Source: JAWPMV01 sp038527215 | GTDB taxonomy: Bacteria > Bacteroidota > Bacteroidia > J057 | Direction of reading: 5' to 3' | Length of the DNA stretch: 64,000 nucleotides | Assembly: GCA_038527215.1 (NCBI GenBank) | Contig: JBCBGC010000004.1 | Location: 62,001 to 126,000, forward strand | Part shown: positions 1 to 8,940 of the stretch, piece by piece | Position numbering within the stretch: position 1 is the stretch's first letter | Layout: each line of letters opens with the position of its first letter | Notes under the pieces: model-generated | Database searches by the model: none | What the model was told of the DNA's origin: nothing | Seen by the model: only the letters and a program-made list of their open reading frames with translations | Program-made: the position numbers and the translations under genes

Positions 1-112
1 AGACGAGAGCCTGAAGCTACCACCCAGCCCGGACCTTCCCGCCAGTACAAATAATCCGCTCATTCTCACCGTTGGCCTACATGGGCTTGGAACTCCTCTA
101 AGGACCCCCTAA
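1..112 (+). CDS. 3' end of an upstream gene (partial, uncertain)
   Basis: An open frame enters from the left edge in frame 2 and stops with TAA at 110-112, leaving about 36 residues that end in GLGTPLRTP. A shorter frame-1 tail stops at 54, so the frame is not certain. The stop lies 21 bases before the next start codon on the same strand, which would suit an operon. Nothing in this tail identifies a family. Confidence 0.35.
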   Translation, partial: DESLKLPPSPDLPASTNNPLILTVGLHGLGTPLRTP

Positions 113-133
113 CTTCCGGCTCCCATTGACAAG

Positions 134-739
134 ATGCGTAGATTGTTTCCCTATATCCTTTGTGCCAAAGGAGGCATCCTTCTTTGGTTCTGCTTCTTCC
201 AAAGCTGCCAGCTTTCCGGGGGAGAAAACACGGGCCTGCCCTGGTCCCTGGAAAGACTAAGACTTGGGGTCGAAAGCCGGATGCAGCTTGGAGATAGCCT
301 GGTGTGGGAAAAAGGCCAGTTGCAGCAAGTATTGGGCAGCGGTATTGATCCCTCCCGCAAAGGGGAACTAAGGCATGCCGCTATCTTTTTGGAGGATTTA
401 TCCTTTAGCGAGGCAGAAGCGGTTTATGAAGTTCCGGGCTATAAAATCCGCCTGACATTATCAGATTATGCCGCTGACAGCAGTGCATTATACCATCTTT
501 TCCAGCATTTGGAGGCCAGTCAATCGGATTCAATCTCTCAGGAAATAAGAGGGCCTCTTTACTTTTTCCGCTCACCCCAAGGGATGATCGAACGATTAGA
601 GGGGATTCTGGATTACCGCTTTCACCTGTCCATAGAACCCGATCGTCCCCTCTCGCCAAATGGACTTCAGCGATGGTATCAGAGCTTGAACTGGTCTTCG
701 GCTGAAACATCTGCCTCCCGGCTGGGGTTTAACCAATAA
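134..739 (+). CDS. Putative lipoprotein of unknown function
   Basis: The 201-residue product begins with a basic, hydrophobic leader ending in FFQSC (Cys25), which looks like a lipoprotein signal with an aromatic residue at -3, so anchoring in the envelope is likely. The rest is a mixed globular sequence without a family I recognise. It may be co-transcribed with the reading frame that enters from the left edge. The following 114 bases before the acyl-CoA dehydrogenase are AT-rich. Confidence 0.6.
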   Translation: MRRLFPYILCAKGGILLWFCFFQSCQLSGGENTGLPWSLERLRLGVESRMQLGDSLVWEKGQLQQVLGSGIDPSRKGELRHAAIFLEDLSFSEAEAVYEVPGYKIRLTLSDYAADSSALYHLFQHLEASQSDSISQEIRGPLYFFRSPQGMIERLEGILDYRFHLSIEPDRPLSPNGLQRWYQSLNWSSAETSASRLGFNQ

Positions 740-853
740 ATAGGCTGGTCGAAGCCAGATTTTTGCAGAAAAAGCCCTATTTTTGAAGACTTTTTTGTGT
801 TGATTACATCTAAAAATATAGAGAGGACATAGTTCCTTTATGAATGCATCCCT

Positions 854-2005
854 ATGAATTTTGAATTTACCGAAGAGCAACTAATGGTGCGGGATATGGC
901 CCGCGACTTCGCCGAGGAAGTGCTCAAGCCCGGCGTGATTGACCGAGATCGGAAAGAGTATTTCCCGCAGGAAATTCTGCAGCAAATGGCAGAATTGGGT
1001 CTGATGGGCATGATGGTCGATCCGAACTACCAGGGCGGGGGCATGGACACCCTTTCTTATGTGATGGCGATTGAGGAAATTTCAAAATGGGATCCTTCAG
1101 CCTCCGTCATTTTGTCCGTCAACAATTCCCTGGTGTGTTGGGGCCTGGATAATTTTGGCAATGAGGAGCAAAAGCAAAAGTTTCTCACCAAGCTAGCCTC
1201 TGGCGAAGCGATTGGGGCCTTTTGCTTATCGGAGCCTGAAGCAGGTAGTGATGCTACCCAGCAAAAGACCACGGCGATCGACATGGGGGATCATTATATT
1301 CTGAATGGGACCAAAAACTGGATCACCAACGGCAGCATCTCTTCCTATTACCTGGTCATGGCTCAGACTGATAAAGACCTGCGCCACAAAGGCATCAACT
1401 GCCTGATCGTAGAGAAAGGCATGGAAGGCTTCGAAATCGGTCCTAAAGAGGAAAAATTAGGCATCAGAGGCTCTGATACACATTCTCTCATGTTCAATGA
1501 TGTCAAGGTACCCAAAGCCAACCGAATCGGAGAAGATGGCTTCGGATTCCGCTTTGCCATGAAGACCCTCAACGGCGGTCGTATCGGCATCGCAGCCCAG
1601 GCATTAGGTATTGCCGCAGGAGCCTTTGAACGGGCACGTGAGTATGCAGGCCAGCGGAAAGCCTTTGGCACCGAAATCAAAAACCACCAGGCGATTCAAT
1701 TCAAGCTCGCGCAAATGGCGACAGAAATTGAAGCAGCCAGATGGTTGACCTATAAGGCAGCCGTCGAGAAGGACCAGGGGCTTGACTACACCGTTTCTGC
1801 CGCCATGGCCAAATTATACGCCTCCCGCGTAGCCGTTACCACGGCTGATGAAGCCATCCAGATTCACGGTGGCAATGGATATGTAAAAGAATACCACGTA
1901 GAGCGCATGCTGAGAGATGCTAAGATCACGGAGATCTATGAAGGAACCAGCGAAATTCAGCGCATGGTGATTGCCAGAGGCATCAACAGCCTGGTTCCGG
2001 CCTAA
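854..2005 (+). CDS. Acyl-CoA dehydrogenase
   Basis: A 383-residue flavoprotein of the short-chain/butyryl type, which oxidises acyl-CoA to enoyl-CoA with FAD and passes electrons to ETF in beta-oxidation. The first family signature GAFCLSEPEAGSDA and the second, IQIHGGNGYVKEYHVERM, are intact. The catalytic base is Glu363 in the YEGTSEIQR motif near the C terminus. Length and the MNFEFTEEQ start match the family. It is monocistronic and followed by a strong hairpin terminator. Exact chain-length preference (butyryl, isovaleryl or 2-methylacyl) cannot be read from sequence. Confidence 0.95.
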   Translation: MNFEFTEEQLMVRDMARDFAEEVLKPGVIDRDRKEYFPQEILQQMAELGLMGMMVDPNYQGGGMDTLSYVMAIEEISKWDPSASVILSVNNSLVCWGLDNFGNEEQKQKFLTKLASGEAIGAFCLSEPEAGSDATQQKTTAIDMGDHYILNGTKNWITNGSISSYYLVMAQTDKDLRHKGINCLIVEKGMEGFEIGPKEEKLGIRGSDTHSLMFNDVKVPKANRIGEDGFGFRFAMKTLNGGRIGIAAQALGIAAGAFERAREYAGQRKAFGTEIKNHQAIQFKLAQMATEIEAARWLTYKAAVEKDQGLDYTVSAAMAKLYASRVAVTTADEAIQIHGGNGYVKEYHVERMLRDAKITEIYEGTSEIQRMVIARGINSLVPA

Positions 2006-2024
2006 AGTGGTTGATCGATATAAC

Positions 2025-2058
2025 AAAGCCCGTATCCTGTCCAGGATACGGGCTTTTT
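2025..2058 (+). terminator. Rho-independent terminator of acyl-CoA dehydrogenase gene
   Basis: Perfect 15-bp inverted repeat, 2025-2039 with 2042-2056, two-base centre, ending in a T-run. It lies between convergent genes. The opposite strand has a weaker T-run, so it may serve both. Confidence 0.85.
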
Positions 2059-2071
2059 CGTATTCACCTAC

Positions 2072-3421
2072 CTATTGAGGATTATAGATAATGCCAAACA
2101 CTCTTTTAAAAGTTTCCCGAGGATTCCCTTTTTTCGAGTAAAAGGTATTCTGGGACATAAAGAGATAAGAATCTTTGTTTCGTTTTTCCAGGGTAATCCC
2201 AACATCGTCTCGCATGGGTCGGTTAGGGTCATAAATCCGGAGATAAGCTGCGTATTTGTCAGCCCGATAGCCATAGACCATGACCTGGTGATTGTCCCAG
2301 GGGCCTTTGTCCCGCTCCGCATAATAGACCACGAAAATGGGCGCGAGTCTGCCCGTTTCCAGGTTCTGGCGAATCTTACGGTATTCCCCTACGGACTTTT
2401 CTGGGAGGGTGGACTTTCCCCGGTGTTCAGCCCAGGCCGAGGTGACCTGCCGGGCCAGGGGATAGGTAGGGCCACCGCCCAGCGAGTAATGCAGCATGCT
2501 GACCAGGTCGTTATACAATGGGGTATTATTCCTGGGAGGTTGGGTCGCAATGGGGCGACGGGCCTGGCGGTAATAGATCTTCCGCGCTCCCATCACCATA
2601 CCCCCGCAAAGCCCATAGCTTTGGTTGATATGAATGGTGAGGTATTCTCTGGGGATGAAGACGTCGAAGGTTCCCTGTCCGAAGGTGACTTTCCCTACCT
2701 GGAAATAGTTGACAAAGCGATATCCGTGTAAACTGGGACGAAACCGTAAGGTATATTCTTTGACTTTGTTGGTTGGAATTCCCTTCCATGTCTTGATGGA
2801 TTTTGGATAGCCAGGGTCTACTTTGCGGTTACCCATGTCATAGCGTACATATTGATCTCCTCGGAAAAAATAGACTTTGTTTTTGCCGCTATGGCGAAAG
2901 ACAGCATCTATCCCGCTGGTCCATACGCCTTTCCAATGGTCTTTGACCTTGAGCGGATAGCCTGGATCGACTTTTTTGGTGCTGGGGTTCACCCGGTAAT
3001 ATTCGTCTCCGTAGAAGAAGTACAACTTTCCGTTGGCCGCATTCAGGACGCCATCAATGGTTTTTTGAGGCAGGCCAACCCAATCTTTGGTTATTACATT
3101 GGGATGGGTAGGTGTTTTTCCGGTGGCCTTATCGTAGGTGTAATATTCGCTACCGATGAAAAAGTAGACTTTTTCCTTGCTACCTACTTTTACGCCGACA
3201 GCCGCATCTACAAACCAATCACTGAAGCCTTTGTAGACTTTCCGGGTAAGCATATCGGATTTTACCCCAGCATCAAATTTTTTGAGGCTTTTGTTGTATC
3301 GGGAGAGGGTACTGCCGTGGAAGAAGAAGATATGGTTTGAACTTTCGTAAATCGCATCTATCTGAGCAGACAAAGGGTAAAGCAAGGCACAAAAGAGCAG
3401 AAGCATGAGGGGACGTCTCAT
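2072..3421 (-). CDS. Secreted hemopexin-repeat protein with putative papain-like cysteine peptidase domain
   Basis: The start is taken at the ATG complementary to 3419-3421, giving MRRPLMLLLF and a signal peptide ending in LSAQ; the longer upstream frame runs through the terminator of the neighbouring gene. The 449-residue product has four hemopexin-like repeats at about 21-216 (the YFF-G-Y-Y pattern recurs, with VDPGYP linkers), enough for one complete four-bladed propeller. The C-terminal half carries NQSYGLCGGM with Cys272, DNHQVMVYGY with His378, and YDPN with Asp398/Asn400. The Cys-His-Asp/Asn order and spacing suggest a papain-like fold, but this is inference. No T9SS tail is visible, so it may be periplasmic or secreted by another route. 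Confidence 0.8.
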   Translation of the reverse strand: MRRPLMLLLFCALLYPLSAQIDAIYESSNHIFFFHGSTLSRYNKSLKKFDAGVKSDMLTRKVYKGFSDWFVDAAVGVKVGSKEKVYFFIGSEYYTYDKATGKTPTHPNVITKDWVGLPQKTIDGVLNAANGKLYFFYGDEYYRVNPSTKKVDPGYPLKVKDHWKGVWTSGIDAVFRHSGKNKVYFFRGDQYVRYDMGNRKVDPGYPKSIKTWKGIPTNKVKEYTLRFRPSLHGYRFVNYFQVGKVTFGQGTFDVFIPREYLTIHINQSYGLCGGMVMGARKIYYRQARRPIATQPPRNNTPLYNDLVSMLHYSLGGGPTYPLARQVTSAWAEHRGKSTLPEKSVGEYRKIRQNLETGRLAPIFVVYYAERDKGPWDNHQVMVYGYRADKYAAYLRIYDPNRPMRDDVGITLEKRNKDSYLFMSQNTFYSKKGNPRETFKRVFGIIYNPQ

Positions 3422-3496
3422 ATCAAAAAACGAATTGTGGTGAATGATAAGTACGTCCATAGGTGGAGCCGACAGCCTGTAGGTAAACCCAAGGGC

Positions 3497-3532
3497 AAAA
3501 AAAAATTGCCCTGCCAACGAAATTGACAGGGC
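3497..3532 (-). terminator. Terminator of the delta-60 repeat gene
   Basis: On the minus strand, a 10-bp stem (3523-3532 with 3508-3517, one G-U pair) and five-base loop are followed by a run of nine T. It ends transcription from the gene at 3580-5271 and makes the hemopexin gene separately transcribed. Confidence 0.85.
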
Positions 3533-3579
3533 TCGGCTAATACTGCTATGTAAAAACCTAATGCAAACCTCGTCGTGGT

Positions 3580-5271
3580 CTAGTGACCATTTTTGACCGG
3601 TTCTGGCATTGGCTTTTTTGTTTCGTCATTAGCGGGATCACTACCATCCAGGGCGGACAGTTGCATAGAATATGTTTTTACAAATTTTCCGTTTACGTAA
3701 ATGTGGATCAGGTCCTGAGAATCCCACAGGGCAGATAGTTTGAAGCGCTCCCCCATTTTAAGGTAAGCCTGGCGGACTATGTAGGTATTGCTGGGCCCAA
3801 AGGCATTAATGCCAGACCGTGCTGCCAGGGTAGGATAGGGGCGCGGATGAATCTCTCCTCCCGTCCAGGCTTCAAGATGGAAGCCTTCCCCCAGGTCTAG
3901 CTCTGCATAGCGATCTTCATTTTTGCTGTTTACCTCCCAATCAAAATTCATGACCTCCTGTATGCCAGGTAGCTCTGGGTTTCCGGTAAATCTGGCCAGA
4001 ATAGCTTCTTCATTGCACACCCCTGAGATCAGGATTTTCCCATTGGGTTGTACCAGCAGGTTGCTCACCCGACCACTGCTATTTGCGCCGTTTTTGATAA
4101 TCTGACGTCCTTTTTTACCAAAAGAGTAATCCAGGTTTCCTTCGTCGCTCAGGCGTACTGCCGTAATTTCATAATTACTGGTGCCGGCCAGAATGATGTT
4201 GCCATCGGGTTGTACCCCAAGGTGCTTGGCGTATTCCGCTCCTCCCAGGTCCAGGGTGGTATAGCCTCTTGAACCGAAACTTCCATCCAGATTTCCAGAA
4301 GGAAAGAGGCGTGCCACTACAAAATCCAGTCCGTACTGCACGCGGTTCATCCGGGCATGTCCTGCAACCAGAATTTTACCATCAGGCTGTAACGCCAGGC
4401 TCTCGCAAAAATCATTATCCAAACCGAAGTGAAGGAATTTTACCCCGTCCAAATCAAAGCTTGGGTCTAGCTCTCCCTGCGGATCAATCTTAAAAAGGGC
4501 AAACTGATGAAACTTATCAGGCTTGCTATATCCAGCGGCAACTACGCTTCCGTCTTCCTCGATCACCATATCGCGAAAGTGGTCGTATTTACCAATATCG
4601 ATTCTCTTGATGCCTCCATTGGCGAAGGCGTGGTCCAGTTTTCCGTTTGGATGAAGGCGAATCAGTCCGAAGTCTCTTTGAATCCAACTCTGGGCAAAAG
4701 TATTTCCCCCTACAATGATTTTTCCATCTTTCTGAACCCGCACCTGCCAGCCTTCATCGGTGCCTCCCAGGTTGACGATGACCCAACCCTGATCTCCAAA
4801 AGAAGAATCTGGCTGACCATTGGGCAGGAGACGAAGGACAAAATAGTCCCGATCTTTTTCCTGTTTGATAAATCCGGTGAGCAGGATGCTTCCATTCGGC
4901 TGAAGAGAAATATCTCTTACTTCGCCCGGGAAATGAAAAGTTACATTTCCTTGCTCTCCGAAACTGTTATCGACGGCCCCGAAAGGCGTAAGCCGAACCA
5001 GGGAGAATCCTGCTTCGGTACTGTCTTGTGGACTTCCAGCCACCAGGAGGCAGCCGTTGTGTTGTAACTCCAGGGTTTGAACCTGGCTTTTCTGGGTGTT
5101 TAGGTCAATGGTAATCTGGCCATCTTTACCAAAAGAGGGATCCAGTACCCCCACGGGTTGGCCCAGCATTGAACCACACCAGAGGGCGAGTAGGCAAGCA
5201 GTGGAAATGAGGGTCGTACAGTTCTTCAAGTGCCGTGATTTTTCGTGAATTCTCAAAAGTAACCAACTCAA
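3580..5271 (-). CDS. Secreted delta-60 repeat (beta-propeller-like) protein
   Basis: The 563-residue product has an N-terminal hydrophobic leader (about residues 17-38, ending MLGQ) and then at least seven delta-60-type repeats of about 50-55 residues, recognisable by QPNGKILISG/QPDGKILVAG and LDPSFG/LDYSFG turns. Such repeats are thought to build surface propellers. From about residue 430 the sequence changes to a non-repeat domain starting MNFDWEVNSKNEDRYAELDL, which I do not recognise. The last residues are charged and lack a T9SS sorting motif. Function is unknown. A possible -7 element (TATTTTTG, minus strand, 5409-5416) lies about 140 bases upstream. Confidence 0.8.
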   Translation of the reverse strand: MSWLLLRIHEKSRHLKNCTTLISTACLLALWCGSMLGQPVGVLDPSFGKDGQITIDLNTQKSQVQTLELQHNGCLLVAGSPQDSTEAGFSLVRLTPFGAVDNSFGEQGNVTFHFPGEVRDISLQPNGSILLTGFIKQEKDRDYFVLRLLPNGQPDSSFGDQGWVIVNLGGTDEGWQVRVQKDGKIIVGGNTFAQSWIQRDFGLIRLHPNGKLDHAFANGGIKRIDIGKYDHFRDMVIEEDGSVVAAGYSKPDKFHQFALFKIDPQGELDPSFDLDGVKFLHFGLDNDFCESLALQPDGKILVAGHARMNRVQYGLDFVVARLFPSGNLDGSFGSRGYTTLDLGGAEYAKHLGVQPDGNIILAGTSNYEITAVRLSDEGNLDYSFGKKGRQIIKNGANSSGRVSNLLVQPNGKILISGVCNEEAILARFTGNPELPGIQEVMNFDWEVNSKNEDRYAELDLGEGFHLEAWTGGEIHPRPYPTLAARSGINAFGPSNTYIVRQAYLKMGERFKLSALWDSQDLIHIYVNGKFVKTYSMQLSALDGSDPANDETKKPMPEPVKNGH

Positions 5272-5514
5272 GATCAGCGGTTTTTGCCTAGCACTTTACG
5301 AAATTATAGGAAATTTCATAAGGCCGATCTAATCTGATCGCGAACGGCAAAATTCGGTCCGTGAATGGGAATTTCTGGAATTACAGAGGGTGGTCTTTAA
5401 TATCTTAGCAAAAATAAGGCCTCTTTACCACGAAATGTAGAATTATTTATGGCTTAATCTTTCTCTCCGCATTTTGAGAATCCAGGATGATTTGCGAAAA
5501 AACATTTCATCGGT

Positions 5515-6504
5515 CTAATAGGGAGCGGCGTGGTCAATTAATTCCCGGAATTTTTTCCAGTCAATATTGCTCCCGCACGCGATCAGGCCCACTTTTTTGC
5601 CTGCTAACTCTTCTTTCAACGGTCCCAAGAGGGCAGCCAGGGAGGCAGCACCGGCGGGTTCAACGGCCAATTTCAGTTCATGAAACATCAGAGACATACA
5701 AGACCGGAGTCGGATATCGTCAACCAGGACAATTTTTTCCAGATGCGCTCGACATAGGCCAAAACTGTAGGGGAGGGCAAAGGGAGCCCCCAGGCTATCG
5801 GCAATGGATTTGACAGATTCGATGGATTCTGGTTGGCCGCTCCGAAAACTACGGCTCATGCTGTCAGCTCCTTCAGGCTCTACCCCATATATTTTACAGT
5901 CAGGCCAGAGGGCATGAATGCCACTGGCCATGCCCGCAGCCAGCCCCCCTCCGCCTACAGGAATAATGAAGGCATCCAGACGGGGAGTCTGATGACATAC
6001 TTCATATCCCACCGTGGCGGTCCCCAGGGCAGTTAAAGGGCCTTCGAAAGGATGGACAAAGGTTCTCCCCTCTTCTCGCTGTAGCCGTTCTGTCTCTTCA
6101 AAGGCAATTTTTACGTCTTTCACCAGGATCACTTCCGCTCCCAGGGCCTGGCATCTCTGGACCCGAATGGGATTCGAGGTTTCTGGCATCACTACTTTGG
6201 CGGATGCGCCCAGGATATTCGCCGCATAGGATACGGCAATGGCATGGTTTCCTGCACTTACGGCAGTTACCCCCCGGGATAGTGCAGCTTCACTGAGCGA
6301 CAGCATGACCATCAGGGCTCCGCGGGGCTTGAAACTCCCTCCATATTGGAAGAGCTCCATTTTGAACCATATTTCCGTATCGCCAAAGAGGCGATCTTTC
6401 TCCGGGGAAGCCCAATGCACCGAGGGCGTTTCCTGAACGTAAGGGGCAATTTTTTCCTTTGCGGCTTTGATCTCGGAAAGAGAGAAAATCTGTGGGGTAG
6501 ACAT
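5515..6504 (-). CDS. PLP-dependent threonine/serine dehydratase family enzyme
   Basis: A 329-residue fold-type II PLP enzyme. Lys59 in GGSFKPRGA is the Schiff-base lysine, SAGNHAIAVSYAA is the substrate/asparagine loop and PVGGGGLAAGM the phosphate-binding loop. Without a C-terminal ACT-like regulatory domain it resembles catabolic threonine ammonia-lyase (TdcB-like) or serine racemase/dehydratase, not the longer biosynthetic IlvA. Likely reactions are deamination of threonine to 2-oxobutanoate or serine to pyruvate in the cytoplasm; substrate choice cannot be settled here. It appears monocistronic; purA, on the same strand downstream, begins far away past its own terminator. Confidence 0.88.
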   Translation of the reverse strand: MSTPQIFSLSEIKAAKEKIAPYVQETPSVHWASPEKDRLFGDTEIWFKMELFQYGGSFKPRGALMVMLSLSEAALSRGVTAVSAGNHAIAVSYAANILGASAKVVMPETSNPIRVQRCQALGAEVILVKDVKIAFEETERLQREEGRTFVHPFEGPLTALGTATVGYEVCHQTPRLDAFIIPVGGGGLAAGMASGIHALWPDCKIYGVEPEGADSMSRSFRSGQPESIESVKSIADSLGAPFALPYSFGLCRAHLEKIVLVDDIRLRSCMSLMFHELKLAVEPAGAASLAALLGPLKEELAGKKVGLIACGSNIDWKKFRELIDHAAPY

Positions 6505-6592
6505 AGCCGCAAATTAAAAGAAATCTGCCTAGGCTGAAAATTTTCCACAGCCTAGCCTGTAAGAGAGAAAGCCACATCTGGTGAAAGCGGAA

Positions 6593-6633
6593 AAAAGGAC
6601 CCGGATTTTTCTCAGCTTCGAGAAAAATCCGGG
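6593..6633 (-). terminator. Terminator of purA
   Basis: Perfect 14-bp inverted repeat (6600-6613 with 6620-6633), six-base loop. On the minus strand it is followed by TCC and six T, just beyond the purA stop codon. Confidence 0.88.
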
Positions 6634-6661
6634 ATATATATAAGGTAGGTAGCCAGGTGGG

Positions 6662-7945
6662 CTAAACCACCAGGGCTTGCATTTCGAATATTTGCTCGCG
6701 ATCAGGACCGACCGAGAGATAGGTTACCGGCACTTCGAGATAATCCTCAATCACCTTGATATAGGCTTTAAGGGCTTCCGGAACCTCCTGAGGGTTGCGG
6801 ATCTCGGTAATGTCGTTTTTCCAGCCAGGATAGCTTTTGTACACCGGAGCAGCCACTCGTTCCAGGTCAAAAGGCACCTCGGTACTGTGGCTGCCATCTT
6901 CCAACTGGTAGCTATCACAAACCTCAATTTCATCCAAAATGGAAAGGACATCGGCCTTGGTCATCACCAGGTCTGTGACGCCATTGAGTTGAATGGCGTA
7001 CTTAAGGATCGGCAGGTCCAGCCATCCGGTGCGCCGTGGCCGACCGGTGGTCGCCCCAAATTCGCCGCCTTCCTGCCGAATTTTCTCTCCCAGATCATCT
7101 GTGAGTTCGGTCGGGAAAGGACCGCTGCCCACCCGGGTACAGTAAGCTTTAAATACCCCGAACACTCTTCCGATGGCGGAAGGGGCAATCCCCAGGCCAG
7201 AGCAGGTCCCGGCCGTGGTCGTATTGGAGGAGGTAACAAAGGGGTAACTGCCAAACTCAATGTCCAGCAAAGTTCCCTGTGCTCCTTCGGCCAGGATTTT
7301 TTTGCCGCTTTTCAGGGCTTCGGCCATCATGTATTCAGAGTTGACCAATTGGAGGCTCGCCAGATACTCAATGGCTTCCCAGAACACTTCTTCATGTTCT
7401 GCCAGATTGTATTCAAAACCATACAAGCCATCCAACATCTGCTGATGTTTCCCTACCAGGGCTTCATATTTCTGCTTAAAGTCCGGAGTCCGGATATCTC
7501 CTACCCTGAGGCCGTTGCGGCCGGTTTTGTCCATATAGGTAGGTCCGATTCCCCTCAGGGTAGAACCAATTTTTTTATCTCCTTTGGCTTGCTCTGAAGC
7601 AGCATCCAGGAGTTTATGGGAAGGGAGGATCAGGTGAGCCCTTTCAGAAATGTAGAGCTTGTGTCGGATGGATTCTCCGGTGGCTTCCAGGTTTTCAATT
7701 TCCTTTCTCAGCGTAATGGGGTCCAGGACCACGCCATTGCCGATCAGGCATTGGGTATTTGGATGAAAAATTCCGGAGGGAATGAGGTGGAGAACAAATT
7801 TTTGTCCGTTGAATACGATGGTATGTCCAGCGTTGGGGCCTCCTTGAAAGCGGGCCACCAGGTCATAGTCGGGGGTAAATACGTCGACAACTTTTCCTTT
7901 GCCTTCGTCTCCCCATTGCAAGCCAAGAATGACGTCTACGGCCAT
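6662..7945 (-). CDS. purA: Adenylosuccinate synthetase
   Basis: The 427-residue product is a full-length PurA, which joins IMP and aspartate with GTP hydrolysis to make adenylosuccinate in AMP biosynthesis. The GTP-binding loop WGDEGKGK includes catalytic Asp13, and GPNAGHT provides His41. The mid-protein GIGPTYMDK motif and the GRPRRTGWLDL segment are present. The start MAVDVILGLQWGDEGKG fits the family exactly. It follows the Fur-STAS operon on the same strand, but a terminator-like hairpin separates them. Housekeeping gene with no oddities. Confidence 0.98.
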   Translation of the reverse strand: MAVDVILGLQWGDEGKGKVVDVFTPDYDLVARFQGGPNAGHTIVFNGQKFVLHLIPSGIFHPNTQCLIGNGVVLDPITLRKEIENLEATGESIRHKLYISERAHLILPSHKLLDAASEQAKGDKKIGSTLRGIGPTYMDKTGRNGLRVGDIRTPDFKQKYEALVGKHQQMLDGLYGFEYNLAEHEEVFWEAIEYLASLQLVNSEYMMAEALKSGKKILAEGAQGTLLDIEFGSYPFVTSSNTTTAGTCSGLGIAPSAIGRVFGVFKAYCTRVGSGPFPTELTDDLGEKIRQEGGEFGATTGRPRRTGWLDLPILKYAIQLNGVTDLVMTKADVLSILDEIEVCDSYQLEDGSHSTEVPFDLERVAAPVYKSYPGWKNDITEIRNPQEVPEALKAYIKVIEDYLEVPVTYLSVGPDREQIFEMQALVV

Positions 7946-7977
7946 GAGTATATGTGGTGATTGGGAATGTAAAGTGT

Positions 7978-8019
7978 AAAAAAAAAAGGACCATGCTATC
8001 CCGGGGATAGCCTTCGGTC
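7978..8019 (-). terminator. Terminator of the Fur-STAS operon
   Basis: On the minus strand, GACC (complement of 8016-8019) and GGTC (complement of 7989-7992) close a stem containing an internal loop and a 7-bp GGCTATCC/GGATAGC helix, followed by a run of about ten T. It sits between the STAS gene and purA. Confidence 0.7.
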
Positions 8020-8039
8020 AGGATCAATTACGCAGGACG

Positions 8040-8381
8040 TTATTCTGAAAAGGTAGAAATTGCCGCCTCCCTGGATTCATGAATCTGGAAGATGGTGTTG
8101 AGCTTGGTAATCAGTAAGAGGTTATTGATATAAGAGGAAGGATTGGCCAGGGTAACATCTCCGGCGCTTTTCCGTGCTTTGGTCAGTAAGGTAATCAGCA
8201 CTCCTAGTCCACTACTATTGATGTGTTGCAGTTCCTTAAGGTCTATCACAAAATGCTTAGTTCCCACCTCCATTTGTTCACTAAATGACTCCGTAATAGA
8301 AATCCCATCGGTCTCGCCAATCAAATTGCCTTTGAGCTGATAGATTCCTACTTGTCCGGAAGTCGAATATGAAAATTCCAT
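8040..8381 (-). CDS. STAS-domain anti-sigma-factor antagonist-like protein
   Basis: A single STAS domain of 113 residues. The signature loop reads ELQHINSSGLGVL; Ser56 is in the position phosphorylated in SpoIIAA-type antagonists, with Asn55 replacing the usual Asp. Such proteins bind anti-sigma kinases or stressosome-like partners and switch on dephosphorylation. No kinase or phosphatase gene is nearby, so the partner is elsewhere. It starts 14 bases after the Fur-family stop codon, so the two are probably co-transcribed. Confidence 0.88.
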   Translation of the reverse strand: MEFSYSTSGQVGIYQLKGNLIGETDGISITESFSEQMEVGTKHFVIDLKELQHINSSGLGVLITLLTKARKSAGDVTLANPSSYINNLLLITKLNTIFQIHESREAAISTFSE

Positions 8382-8395
8382 ATATCGGTTATGGT

Positions 8396-8872
8396 TTAAT
8401 TATCTTTTTTGCAATGCCCTTCCCGGCAAACCCCGAAAATGGTCAATGCGTGATGGGAGATATCGAAGCCCAGGATATCTCCTATGGTTTCTTCGATTTC
8501 TCCTAGCCTGGGATCGCAAAATTCCAATACCTTGCCGCATTTGCTGCAAATGGCATGGTCATGTTGCTTATACCCATAGGATTTTTCGTACAGTGCCTGC
8601 GAAGTCCCGAATTGATGACGTTTGACCAGGTCACACTCTACCAGCAGGTCCAGGGTGTTATACACCGTGGCCCGGCTTACCCGGTAGTTTTTATTCTTCA
8701 TGTGGATGTAGAGCGATTCCACATCAAAGTGGTCAGATCGGCTGTAAATTTCTTCCAGGATAGCAAAACGTTCCGGCGTTTTACGTTGCCCTTTCCGGTC
8801 CAGATATGATGCAAATATCTGTTTTACTTCCTCAATCCGCTCCTGCTGCTTGATAGGGGGCACGTCAGGCAT
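8396..8872 (-). CDS. Fur-family metal-responsive transcriptional regulator
   Basis: A 158-residue Fur-family repressor. The winged helix spans about residues 15-90, with recognition segment YRVSRATVYNTLDLL. The dimerisation/metal domain has His104, His106, the CxxC pair Cys109/Cys112 and a second Cys149/Cys154 pair for a structural zinc. Whether it is Fur (iron), PerR (peroxide) or Zur (zinc) cannot be fixed: it lacks an obvious HHH cluster typical of iron Fur, so PerR-like is reasonable. It lies in an operon with a STAS gene downstream and possibly a 45-residue membrane protein gene upstream. Confidence 0.9.
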   Translation of the reverse strand: MPDVPPIKQQERIEEVKQIFASYLDRKGQRKTPERFAILEEIYSRSDHFDVESLYIHMKNKNYRVSRATVYNTLDLLVECDLVKRHQFGTSQALYEKSYGYKQHDHAICSKCGKVLEFCDPRLGEIEETIGDILGFDISHHALTIFGVCREGHCKKDN

Positions 8873-8940
8873 AACAACTCCTTTTTTTTAAGCCTCCAAA
8901 GATACAAAAAAAAGCGCAGCAATTGGGCAGAATTCAGGAA

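Noticed and set aside
840..857. A six-codon frame (ATG at 840, stop TGA at 855) whose stop overlaps the start codon of the acyl-CoA dehydrogenase gene.
   Set aside because: Too short to support as a leader peptide; ATGA overlaps of this kind are common by chance and there is no ribosome-binding signal.
3422..3517. Longer N terminus for the hemopexin gene starting at 3517.
   Set aside because: It would begin inside the terminator hairpin of the neighbouring gene and place a non-signal leader in front of the clear signal peptide beginning at 3421.
6677..7597. A 306-codon plus-strand frame opposite purA.
   Set aside because: It lies opposite a certain housekeeping gene and has no family features; it is a shadow of purA codon usage.
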